Shown: positions 1 to 5,639 of the stretch, piece after piece
How the letters are laid out: each line of letters begins with the position of its first letter
Position numbering within the stretch: the first letter of the stretch is position 1
Translations under genes and position numbers: made by a program
Notes under the pieces: model-generated
Seen by the model: only the letters and a program-made list of their open reading frames with translations
What the model was told of the DNA's origin: nothing
Database searches by the model: none
Source of the DNA: Armatimonadota bacterium
Lineage (GTDB): Bacteria; Armatimonadota; HRBIN16
Assembly (NCBI GenBank): GCA_028275265.1
Contig: JAPWUZ010000143.1
Location: forward strand, 1 to 6,907
Reading direction: 5' to 3'
DNA length: 6,907 bases

Positions 1-520
1 TCGCACCCACAAGGGTGAGGTCGTTGCGCGTTTCGCGCCCTTCGCCTGTCTCCGCCATCAGGATGCGCCCGGTGCGCACGTCGATCAGGCGCACATCTGC
101 TTTGACGCGCGCCGTACTCTGCCGTACACGAACGCCTACGGAGAACTGTGCGATGACGCCCCCCAGCTGGCTTTCGTCGCGGATGCCGAACTCGGTGATA
201 CGCCCGCCAAGGATGTAATCCACGCCCAGAATCTTGCCCATCTCCACCGCGGTGGCGGGGTCAATGATGCCCGAACGCGCCAGCTGTTGTTCGCGCAAGA
301 CCGCCTCCAGTTGCGAACGCTCCACCACCTCCAGCCCCATCTTCACCAGCGCGGTGGTGAGCATATCGCCGATAATGTTGCCGATTTGCGCGGAGCGGTA
401 CTCCATCGGCGGGTCGAACGAAAGCACGGCGATGCGTTTGCGGGAGCGGGTTGGCTCTTGCGCCCAGCTACCTGCCACCAGCACCAGCGCCAGCAGGATA
501 AGTGCCAGCCTTCTTTTCAT
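1..520 (-). CDS. CsgG-family secreted/periplasmic protein, N-terminal part (3' end beyond window)
   Basis: Minus-strand reading frame with no stop from the ATG at 520-518 to the window edge, giving 173 codons. The SD AAAGGAGG (plus positions 530-537) lies 9 nt before the ATG. The product begins with a signal peptide: basic MKRR, a Leu/Ala/Val core to about residue 17, and a likely signal peptidase I site after SWA (residue 20). No lipobox cysteine is visible, unlike E. coli CsgG, which is a lipoprotein. The mature part has the CsgG/HfaB pattern: a first strand KRIAVLSFD (residues 28-36), a helix with GDMLTTALVKMG, then EVVERSQLEAVLREQQLARSG and the segment VDYILGGRITEFG. Family members form outer-membrane secretion pores or associated periplasmic assemblies, and related folds occur in FlgO- and LpoB-like proteins. 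The exact role here is unknown. It is transcribed divergently from apgM. Family assignment is firm; function is not. Confidence 0.85.
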   Translation of the reverse strand, partial: MKRRLALILLALVLVAGSWAQEPTRSRKRIAVLSFDPPMEYRSAQIGNIIGDMLTTALVKMGLEVVERSQLEAVLREQQLARSGIIDPATAVEMGKILGVDYILGGRITEFGIRDESQLGGVIAQFSVGVRVRQSTARVKADVRLIDVRTGRILMAETGEGRETRNDLTLVGA

Positions 521-542
521 GATGCCCAGCCTCCTTTGCACT

Positions 543-558
543 GTCTATTATTATAGAC
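543..558. promoter_or_regulatory. Palindromic, possibly bidirectional -10 region
   Basis: GTCTAT-TATT-ATAGAC is a perfect 6-bp inverted repeat with a 4-nt centre. On the minus strand it contains a consensus TATAAT (plus 550-555); on the plus strand it contains TATTAT (546-551). For the csgG-like gene this predicts a start near 542-544 and a leader of about 22 nt that includes its SD, which is a sensible geometry. No good TTGACA-like -35 lies 16-19 bp away on either side, so the promoter may need an activator or the match may be chance. The palindrome could also be an operator. Confidence 0.4.
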
Positions 559-566
559 GTTCCTGC

Positions 567-607
567 TCGACCAGATGCATCATGATTTCATCAGGCTTAC
601 TGGTCGA
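567..607. repeat. 8-bp inverted repeat (TCGACCAG / CTGGTCGA), candidate operator or leader hairpin
   Basis: TCGACCAG at 567-574 is the exact reverse complement of CTGGTCGA at 600-607; copy starts are 33 bp apart, close to three helical turns. The inner sequence carries smaller symmetric words (ATGCAT, ATCATGAT, TGATttcATCA). The left arm falls where the -35 of the leftward promoter would sit. It could bind a dimeric regulator or fold as a hairpin in an apgM leader. No known regulator site is recognised. Confidence 0.35.
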
Positions 608-736
608 TGGTTCGCTGCCTGTCCGTGCACTTCGGGACACGTTCCTATTCGCTAACGACAACTGTCCCTTCCTGCCCCGTTCCGGCAACAGGAAATCCCC
701 GCTCTCTTGCGGAAGTGAAAAAAGCACCATTTGCAC

Positions 737-743
737 AGGAGGT
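737..743 (+). promoter_or_regulatory. Shine-Dalgarno of apgM, fixes the start at 751
   Basis: AGGAGGT, 7 nt before the ATG at 751. The frame is open upstream to an ATG at 607, but that stretch lacks family similarity and an SD. The conserved N-terminus (VIVLIGDGMADRP) begins right after the 751 start. Confidence 0.85.
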
Positions 744-750
744 AGACCCA

Positions 751-2004
751 ATGGCAGCATCTTCCGAAACCCGAAAGGTGATAGTGCTTATCGGGGACGG
801 GATGGCGGACCGACCGCATCCCGCCTTGGGCGGCAAGACCCCCATCGAAGCCGCGCATACACCGAACATGGATCGCTTAGCAAGAGAGGGCGAAACGGGG
901 CTGATGGACCTGATTGCGCCCGGCGTGCGCGTGGGCAGCGATACGGGACATCTCGCCCTGCTGGGCTACGACCCCTACGCCGTGTATACCGGACGCGGGC
1001 CCTTCGAGGCGCTCGGTGTGGGCATGGAGGTGCGCGGCGGCGACATCGCCTTCCGCTGCAACTTCAGCACCGTGGACGAAAACATGGTGGTGATAGACCG
1101 CCGCGCAGGGCGCATCACGGAAGGTACCGACCAGCTCGCCGCGCAGGTGAACGGCATCTTTATCGAGGATGTGCAGGTGTTCTTCAAGGAGTCCGTCGCA
1201 CACCGGGGCGCGCTCATCCTGCGCGGACCGGGATTATCCCCCAAAATCACCGACGCCGACCCGCACGTTGAGGGCGAGAAAGTGCACGAGGTGCAGGCGA
1301 TAGACCCCGATGATGCCGCCGCCCGGCGCACCGCGCGCATCGTCAATCAGTTTGTGCGACTCAGCTACGAAAAACTGAACAACCATCCGGTGAACCAGAG
1401 GCGGCGCGAACAGGGCTTGAACCCCGCCAACATCATCCTGCCGCGCGGAGCAGGCGTTGCGCCCAGCATCCCGGACTTCAACACGCATCACAAGCTGATT
1501 GGCGCATGCGTGGCAGAGACGGGGCTGATCAAGGGCATCGCCCGCTTCGTGGGGCTGAAAGTGCTGGAAGTGCCCGAAGCCACCGGCGGACTCGACAGCG
1601 ACGTGATGGCGATGGGACGCAAGGTTGCCGAAGCACTGCAGGAACATACCTTCGTGCTGTGCAACGTGAAGGGACCCGATGTTGCCGCACACGACCACAA
1701 CCCACAGGCGAAGGTGGACATCATCCAGCGCATCGACGCCATGCTGGGCTGGCTGCTGACGCAGATTGACCCTGCCACCACCTTCATCGTGGTCTCCGCC
1801 GACCACACCACTGCCTGCTCGTTTGGCGATCACACGGGTGAGCCGGTTCCCATCGTATTGTGGGGACCCGAAGTGCGCACGGACGACGTCACGCAGTTTG
1901 GTGAGCGAGCCTGCGCCCGGGGTGGTTTGGGACGCATTCGGGGCAAGGACCTGGTACCCATGCTGACCAGCCTGATGAACGTACAGGAGAAGTTCGGTGC
2001 CTGA
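751..2004 (+). CDS. apgM: 2,3-bisphosphoglycerate-independent phosphoglycerate mutase, archaeal type
   Basis: Interconverts 3-phosphoglycerate and 2-phosphoglycerate in glycolysis and gluconeogenesis without 2,3-BPG; expected to be cytoplasmic. The product is 417 aa, a normal length for the archaeal-type (ApgM) branch of the alkaline-phosphatase superfamily, and shorter than the roughly 510-aa GpmI type. Visible motifs in order: VIVLIGDGMADRP (metal-ligand Asp16), GKTPIEAAHTPNMDRLA (29-44), PGVRVGSDTGHLALLGYDP with the candidate nucleophile Ser63, YTGRGPFEALGVGM, KGPDVAAHDHN (Asp310, His314) and SADHTTACSFGDHTGEP (Asp351, His352, His361), which supply the two-metal site. All key residues are present, so it should be active. 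The ATG at 751 is set by the AGGAGGT SD. The 3' end overlaps the gpsA start by 8 nt, which implies co-transcription and probably translational coupling. Confidence 0.95.
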   Translation: MAASSETRKVIVLIGDGMADRPHPALGGKTPIEAAHTPNMDRLAREGETGLMDLIAPGVRVGSDTGHLALLGYDPYAVYTGRGPFEALGVGMEVRGGDIAFRCNFSTVDENMVVIDRRAGRITEGTDQLAAQVNGIFIEDVQVFFKESVAHRGALILRGPGLSPKITDADPHVEGEKVHEVQAIDPDDAAARRTARIVNQFVRLSYEKLNNHPVNQRRREQGLNPANIILPRGAGVAPSIPDFNTHHKLIGACVAETGLIKGIARFVGLKVLEVPEATGGLDSDVMAMGRKVAEALQEHTFVLCNVKGPDVAAHDHNPQAKVDIIQRIDAMLGWLLTQIDPATTFIVVSADHTTACSFGDHTGEPVPIVLWGPEVRTDDVTQFGERACARGGLGRIRGKDLVPMLTSLMNVQEKFGA

Positions 2005-3025
2005 GTTGCCGACGGTCGCGGTCTTAGGGGCAGGAAGCTGGGGTACAGCTCTCGCGCTGTTGCTGGGTAAGAAAGAGGTGCAGGTAGCGCTGTGGGCGCG
2101 TGATGCCGAACTGGCAGAAGCCATTCGCCGAGAAGGACAGAATCCGCGCTACCTGCCCGGCTTCTCTCTTCCTGCTTCGGTGAGCCCTACCAGCGACATC
2201 GCGCAGGCGGTTGGCGAGGCGGAAGTGCTGGTCTTTGCCGTACCCGCAGGCGCGTTGCGCGAGGTGGCTGCCGCCGTTCGGGAATGTCTCTCCTTCCCAC
2301 GACTGCTTATCTCCGCTGCGAAGGGACTGGAAGCGGACGGCAGCCGCCCCTCGCAGGTACTGCAAGCGACGCTGGGACAGCACTGTGGCGATATCGTGGT
2401 GCTTTCCGGTCCCAACCTCGCGCTGGAGCTGGCTCGCGAAATCCCCACGGCAACGGTGGTGGCTTCCACTTCCCCCGAGGCGGCGAGGCGCGCGCAGATG
2501 CTGTTCATGCACCCTTCCTTCCGCGTGTACACCAATCGCGACGTCACCGGTGTGGAACTCGGCGGCGCGCTGAAGAACGTGCTTGCCATCGGTGCAGGCA
2601 TCAGCGACGGCATGGGCTTCGGCGATAACTCCAAGGCGGCGTTTATCACCCGCGGACTGGCGGAGATGGTGCGACTCGGCGTGGCGCTGGGCGCGGAGGA
2701 GCGCACCTTCATGGGGCTATCGGGCGTGGGCGACCTGTTCGCCACCGCCTCCAGCCATCTCAGCCGCAACTGGCGTGTTGGGTACGGACTGGCACAGGGC
2801 AAGCCGCTGGCGCACATCCTGCAGGAGCTTCGACAGGTGGCTGAGGGTGTGCCGACTACCTTCGCGGTGTGCCAGCTGGCAGAACGGCTGGGTATTGAGA
2901 TGCCTATCGCCCAGACCATCCGCTCCGTGCTGGACGGACGTTTGAACCCGCGCGACGCCATCCGCGAACTGATGCTGCGCACTCCGAAAGAGGAGTGGTG
3001 GGGCACCAAGCTGGAAGAAGCGTGA
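1997..3025 (+). CDS. gpsA: Glycerol-3-phosphate dehydrogenase [NAD(P)+]
   Basis: Reduces dihydroxyacetone phosphate to sn-glycerol 3-phosphate, the backbone of phospholipids; soluble, biosynthetic. The product is 342 aa, the usual GpsA length. The N-terminal Rossmann fold shows VAVLGAGSWGTALA (dinucleotide loop at residues 11-16), followed by SAAKGLE and LSGPNLALELAREIPTATVV (136-155). The C-terminal catalytic domain shows ELGGALKNVLAIGAGISDG with candidate catalytic Lys193, GFGDNSKAAFITRGLAEM (Lys213), LSGVGDLFAT (Asp246) and SRNWRVGYGLAQG. Translation starts at a GTG inside the last codons of apgM; AGGAG at 1985-1989 lies 7 nt upstream, and no in-frame ATG occurs before the Rossmann motif. 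No acyltransferase gene such as plsX or plsY is adjacent. The stop is TGA, with a non-coding stretch after it. Confidence 0.96.
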   Translation: MPELPTVAVLGAGSWGTALALLLGKKEVQVALWARDAELAEAIRREGQNPRYLPGFSLPASVSPTSDIAQAVGEAEVLVFAVPAGALREVAAAVRECLSFPRLLISAAKGLEADGSRPSQVLQATLGQHCGDIVVLSGPNLALELAREIPTATVVASTSPEAARRAQMLFMHPSFRVYTNRDVTGVELGGALKNVLAIGAGISDGMGFGDNSKAAFITRGLAEMVRLGVALGAEERTFMGLSGVGDLFATASSHLSRNWRVGYGLAQGKPLAHILQELRQVAEGVPTTFAVCQLAERLGIEMPIAQTIRSVLDGRLNPRDAIRELMLRTPKEEWWGTKLEEA

Positions 3026-3153
3026 GGGCAACGGGATGCCGATGTCTCGGTGTAATAGGAAATCCTGTATACTTTTTAGTGGATAGGAGTTACGCAGTTG
3101 CAATGGACAAACAGCAGGTCACGCTTTGTCAGCGACTGCATAGAATATTTTCT

Positions 3154-3243
3154 GTCATGCTGAGCCCAAGCGAAGCATCTCTTCCCTGTCACCCTGAGCG
3201 TCAGCGAAGGGTCTCTGGGATTCTTCGCTTCGCTCAGAATGAC
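3154..3243. repeat. Three-unit dispersed hairpin repeat (GTCAnnCTGAGC…AGCGAAGnnTC type)
   Basis: Two direct units (A 3154-3182, B 3188-3216) and one inverted unit (C, minus-strand copy at about 3217-3243). Each folds on itself: ATGC/GCAT in A (3157-3160/3175-3178), ACCC/GGGT in B (3191-3194/3209-3212) and ATTC/GAAT in C (3220-3223/3237-3240 on plus). Every stem continues with a T-A pair, two adjacent G·A mismatches, two G-C pairs and a 3-4 nt loop. The variable bases change in both arms together, so the structure is conserved while the sequence is not. I recall similar TCATTCTGAGCGAAGCGAAG words as abundant intergenic repeats in several bacterial phyla; that is memory, not a search. Confidence 0.8.
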
Positions 3244-3309
3244 AGTTTGTGTCGCTTTATATCGTAAACTTTCGAACAGTCTTTCAACGTGGATTAACAT
3301 ACCTTATAC

Positions 3310-3315
3310 GGAGGT
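3310..3315 (+). promoter_or_regulatory. Shine-Dalgarno selecting the GTG start of the phosphohexomutase
   Basis: GGAGGT, 8 nt before GTG at 3324. The frame is open upstream to a GTG at 3249, which abuts the repeat and has no SD. The conserved IRFGTDGWRG motif begins five codons after 3324. Confidence 0.8.
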
Positions 3316-3323
3316 GGTCGCAG

Positions 3324-4739
3324 GTGAGTAAGGTGGAGATTCGCTTTGGAACGGACGGCTGGCGTGGAGTCATCGATGAGGACTTCAACGAAACGAACGT
3401 GCGACTGGTAGCACGGGCAGTGGCAGAATACCTGCACAGCGCAAAGCCCGAAGGGCATGGCGTGCTGGTGGGATATGATAACCGCCTGAAGTCAGAGGTG
3501 TTTGCGCGGGCGGCGGCGGAGGAGCTGGCACAGTGCGGACTGCCTACCGTGCTTTCTGAGAGTTCGCTATCGTCGCCTGCGCTGTCTTTCGCGGTGTATC
3601 ATCGCAAGGCGCAGGGCGGTGTGATGATTACTGCCAGCCATAACCCGCCGCAGTTCAACGGCTTCAAGTTCAAAGCGAATTATGGAGGTTCTGCACTGCC
3701 GGAAATTACCGAGCAGATTGAGGCACACCTGCAACGGATACTGGCGGGCGAACATATGGCTGCGCGCAACCCTGCTGCCATGCGCACCGAAAACCTCACC
3801 ACCGAGTACCTGCAACACCTCAGCACGCTGGTGGAAATGCCTCGCATCCTGGAAGCGGGCTGGAAAGTGGTCACCGACGCCATGCACGGCTCAGGCGCGG
3901 GATATCTGCGCACCCTTTTGCGGGGCGGGCGTACGCAGGTCATCGCCATCCGCGAGAACCGTGACACCCAGTTCGGCGGTGTCAACCCCGAGCCGATTGC
4001 CCCCAACCTCGGCGCGTTGATGGAGACGGTGGTGCGCGAGGGCGCGGACATTGGTATCGCACTGGACGGGGACGCCGACCGCGTGGGCGCAGTCGATGAG
4101 CGGGGCAACTTTGTGGACAGTCATCGTATCTTTGCCATCACGCTGTACCATCTGGTGCAAAGGCGCGGCTGGCGCGGGCGTGTGGTGAAGACCATCTCCA
4201 CCACGAACATGATTGACGCCCTGTGCCGGCATTTCGGACTGCCGTTGACCGTCACGCCTATTGGCTTCAAGTATATCTGTGAGAACATGTTGCAGGGCGA
4301 TGTGCTGATTGGCGGCGAGGAGAGCGGCGGTATCGGCGTGCAGCATCATATCCCCGAGCGGGACGGCGTGCTGATGGGGCTGATGCTGCTGGAGGCAATG
4401 ACGCTGAGCGGCAAGAAACTCAGCGATCTGGTGCAGGAGGTGTTCGATCTGACCGGAGAGCACCATTACAACCGTATGGACCTGCATCTGGAACGCGAGG
4501 AGATGCCTGCCGCCCGTGAGCGCGTGGCGCGAACCGAAGCGCAGGAGGTCGCCGGTTTGCCGGTCAAAGCGATTGACCGCATGGACGGCACCAAGTTCCT
4601 GTTTGAGAACGGCGCGTGGCTGTTACTGCGAGCATCGGGCACCGAGCCAGTGGTGCGCGTGTATGCCGAGGCGTCCTCGCCTGAGCTAGTGCAACAACTG
4701 CTGACCGCTGGCGAGGCGCTGGTGCGGGGGAAGTCGTGA
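3324..4739 (+). CDS. Alpha-D-phosphohexomutase (phosphoglucomutase/phosphomannomutase family)
   Basis: Moves phosphate between the C6 and C1 hydroxyls of a hexose through a phosphoserine enzyme, supplying glucose-1-P or mannose-1-P for nucleotide-sugar and polysaccharide synthesis; cytoplasmic. The product is 471 aa, typical of the superfamily. All four signature sites are present in order: N-terminal IRFGTDGWRG; the phosphoserine loop ITASHNPPQFNGFKFK with Ser105; the metal loop DGDADR (Asp248, Asp250, Asp252); the sugar-binding loop GGEESGGIGV (330-339); and the phosphate-binding RASGTEPVVRVYAEA (436-450). The sugar loop is GGEESGG, as in many phosphoglucomutase-like members, and does not prove glucose over mannose; phosphoglucosamine mutase is less likely. 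It is separated from gpsA by about 300 bp and so probably has its own promoter, although no convincing -35/-10 pair was found in 3246-3309. Confidence 0.93.
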   Translation: MSKVEIRFGTDGWRGVIDEDFNETNVRLVARAVAEYLHSAKPEGHGVLVGYDNRLKSEVFARAAAEELAQCGLPTVLSESSLSSPALSFAVYHRKAQGGVMITASHNPPQFNGFKFKANYGGSALPEITEQIEAHLQRILAGEHMAARNPAAMRTENLTTEYLQHLSTLVEMPRILEAGWKVVTDAMHGSGAGYLRTLLRGGRTQVIAIRENRDTQFGGVNPEPIAPNLGALMETVVREGADIGIALDGDADRVGAVDERGNFVDSHRIFAITLYHLVQRRGWRGRVVKTISTTNMIDALCRHFGLPLTVTPIGFKYICENMLQGDVLIGGEESGGIGVQHHIPERDGVLMGLMLLEAMTLSGKKLSDLVQEVFDLTGEHHYNRMDLHLEREEMPAARERVARTEAQEVAGLPVKAIDRMDGTKFLFENGAWLLLRASGTEPVVRVYAEASSPELVQQLLTAGEALVRGKS

Positions 4740-4768
4740 CAGCAGGCTGCTACTCCCGCATTTTTCTG

Positions 4769-4794
4769 GGTGGTCGCGCGCTATCGCGACCACC
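4769..4794. terminator. 10-bp GC-rich hairpin, atypical terminator candidate
   Basis: GGTGGTCGCG (4769-4778) pairs perfectly with CGCGACCACC (4785-4794) around the loop CGCTAT, 29 nt after the phosphohexomutase stop. The position suits a terminator, but the sequence after the stem on the plus strand (ATCCGAAGAG) has no T-tract. A T5 run instead precedes the stem at 4761-4765. It may be a U-less terminator, an mRNA 3'-end stabiliser or a DNA site. Confidence 0.45.
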
Positions 4795-4828
4795 ATCCGA
4801 AGAGAATCGCCCTTGAACATTTTCACTT

Positions 4829-4852
4829 CCTCCAACGTCTGCAGGGTGGAGG
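4829..4852 (+). promoter_or_regulatory. Possible SD-sequestering stem upstream of the hydrolase
   Basis: CCTCCA (4829-4834) is the exact complement of TGGAGG (4847-4852), which forms the core of the SD GGAGGTGA (4848-4855) for the ATG at 4862. With a 12-nt loop this would mask the ribosome site in the mRNA. A CCTCC complement to an SD can arise by chance, so regulation is only inferred. An alternative reading is that CCTCC is the SD of a small minus-strand frame starting at 4820. Confidence 0.3.
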
Positions 4853-4861
4853 TGATGACGC

Positions 4862-5593
4862 ATGCCGCAAGAACCTGAGGAAATTACCCTGCGGGTAGAC
4901 GATGTTCAGCGCACCGCGCTGGTGTACGCGGGTTCGCAAGCCCAGCGCAAGCCCTCGCCGGTGGTGCTGGTGTGCCACGGCTTCACCGGAAACGCTTATC
5001 ACGCCGCCCGGGCATACAGCCTGCAAACGGCATGGAAAGAGGCAACGGTGGTCTATCCACAGGGGTTGACCGTGTACAGCCCCCGCTTGTTGCGCAACGG
5101 ACCGGGCTGGCAGCATCGTCCGGGCGAATATGAAGACCGTGACCTGAAATTTGTGGATGCGCTTCTGGAAGAGTTAAAATCGCGCTATCGGGTAGATGAG
5201 AAGGCCATCTACGCCTGCGGAATGTCCAACGGTGCACTCTTTTGTTTCGTGCTGCTGGTAGAAAGGGCGAAGGTCTTCGCTGCGTTTGCGCCGGTAGCGG
5301 GAGCAGGTGGATTATTCCTGTTGCGCGCACGGGTGCCCCGCCCGGTGCTGATGGTGAACGGCAAGGCGGACAGGCTGGTCTCCTTCCAAGCGGCGGAATG
5401 GACACGCGACCTGTTACTCCGTCTCAACGGCTGCGGGAGCGAGCAGAAGGAATGGGCAAAGGGATGCATCACCTACCTGCCGGTGAAAGACAACAATCAC
5501 GTGGTGTTTTGCGCCCATGACGGAGGGCATATCTGGCCTCCTGAGGCAACCGCACATATCGTGCGTTTCTTCAAGGAGCACCGCCTTCGCTGA
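4862..5593 (+). CDS. Alpha/beta-hydrolase, PHB depolymerase/feruloyl-esterase-like (LpqC-type)
   Basis: Probably a serine ester hydrolase of the LpqC/polyhydroxybutyrate-depolymerase-like group; the substrate cannot be read from the sequence. The product is 243 aa. Visible: a first strand VVLVCHGFTGN (oxyanion-hole region, about 34-44), VVYPQGL, GPGWQH, the nucleophile elbow GMSNGA with Ser122, then VLMVNGKADRLVSF with candidate acid Asp170, and HDGGHIWP with candidate His223. The triad order Ser-Asp-His is normal. There is no signal peptide, so the enzyme should be cytoplasmic, whereas many family members are secreted and longer. The ATG at 4862 follows GGAGGTGA with a 6-nt gap; an ATG at 4855 meets a stop within eight codons. 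It is co-directional with its neighbours but has its own leader, and the context suggests no pathway. Confidence 0.85.
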   Translation: MPQEPEEITLRVDDVQRTALVYAGSQAQRKPSPVVLVCHGFTGNAYHAARAYSLQTAWKEATVVYPQGLTVYSPRLLRNGPGWQHRPGEYEDRDLKFVDALLEELKSRYRVDEKAIYACGMSNGALFCFVLLVERAKVFAAFAPVAGAGGLFLLRARVPRPVLMVNGKADRLVSFQAAEWTRDLLLRLNGCGSEQKEWAKGCITYLPVKDNNHVVFCAHDGGHIWPPEATAHIVRFFKEHRLR

Positions 5594-5598
5594 AGTGT

Positions 5599-5628
5599 TT
5601 GACACTCGCTGTGCCTGTTCGCTACCAT
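5599..5628 (+). promoter_or_regulatory. Candidate promoter for the helicase gene
   Basis: TTGACA (5599-5604), a perfect -35 hexamer, lies 18 bp before TACCAT (5623-5628, 4 of 6 to TATAAT), immediately after the hydrolase stop. The predicted start at about 5635-5637 falls within the AGGTGA SD, which would give a very short leader. Read-through from the hydrolase gene is the alternative. Confidence 0.35.
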
Positions 5629-5633
5629 AGTAC

Positions 5634-5639
5634 AGGTGA
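5634..5639 (+). promoter_or_regulatory. Shine-Dalgarno favouring the ATG at 5647 for the helicase
   Basis: AGGTGA is 7 nt before ATG 5647 but only 1 nt before the in-frame ATG 5641. Spacing therefore favours the second ATG, which removes two residues from the N-terminus. Confidence 0.55.

Larger units (their letters stand above)
521..750. other. Divergent intergenic region between csgG-like gene and apgM
   Basis: 230 bp with no credible gene. It holds the csgG-like SD, a symmetric -10 palindrome (543-558), an 8-bp inverted repeat (567-574/600-607), a weaker 6-bp inverted repeat TTCCTG/CAGGAA (669-674/689-694), and the apgM SD. I found no clear -35/-10 pair for apgM closer to its start. If transcription begins just after the palindrome, apgM would have a leader of about 190 nt. 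Confidence 0.6.
3026..3323. other. Non-coding region between gpsA and the phosphohexomutase gene
   Basis: About 300 bp without a convincing gene. Contents: an isolated -10-like TATACT (3068-3073) with no matching -35; AGGAGTTACGCAGTTG (3085-3100); a possible nested stem (GCAGT 3094-3098 with ACTGC 3135-3139, GACAAA 3106-3111 with TTTGTC 3125-3130); the triple hairpin repeat (3154-3243); and an AT-richer stretch with the next gene's SD. A 54-codon frame from ATG 3103 runs straight through the repeat and is not believed to be a gene. No canonical hairpin plus U-tract terminator for apgM-gpsA was found; the repeat hairpins might act as one. Confidence 0.6.

Noticed and set aside
607..750. N-terminal extension of apgM from ATG 607
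   Set aside because: No SD, no family similarity, and the start lies within the inverted repeat. The start at 751 has a strong SD and leads directly into the conserved N-terminus.
234..1271. Long plus-strand frame of 345 codons overlapping the csgG-like gene and the apgM start
   Set aside because: It crosses the divergent intergenic region and overlaps two genes with clear family motifs in other frames. Its Ser/Arg-rich, low-complexity translation is typical of an off-frame GC-rich shadow.
1234..3009. Two long minus-strand frames (1234-2124 and 2149-3009) opposite apgM and gpsA
   Set aside because: They are antisense to fully conserved enzymes and have no SD or recognisable motif. Long antisense frames are expected in GC-rich coding DNA.
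3154..3243. CRISPR array
   Set aside because: Only three units with uneven spacing, one of them inverted, and no constant-length spacers. The stems vary while pairing is kept, which is unlike identical CRISPR repeats.
3103..3267. 54-codon frame beginning ATGGACAAACAG
   Set aside because: It reads straight through the hairpin repeat, its SD-like AGGAG is 13 nt away, and it shows no recognisable protein features.
3295..3309. -10-like TAACAT (3295-3300) and TTATAC (3304-3309) as the phosphohexomutase promoter
   Set aside because: TTATAC would place the transcript start at or beyond the SD. TAACAT has only a poor -35 (TTCGAA). Neither was strong enough to list.
3249..3323. N-terminal extension of the phosphohexomutase from GTG 3249
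   Set aside because: It begins at the edge of the repeat without an SD. GTG 3324 has GGAGGT at 8 nt and immediately precedes the conserved FGTDGWRG motif.
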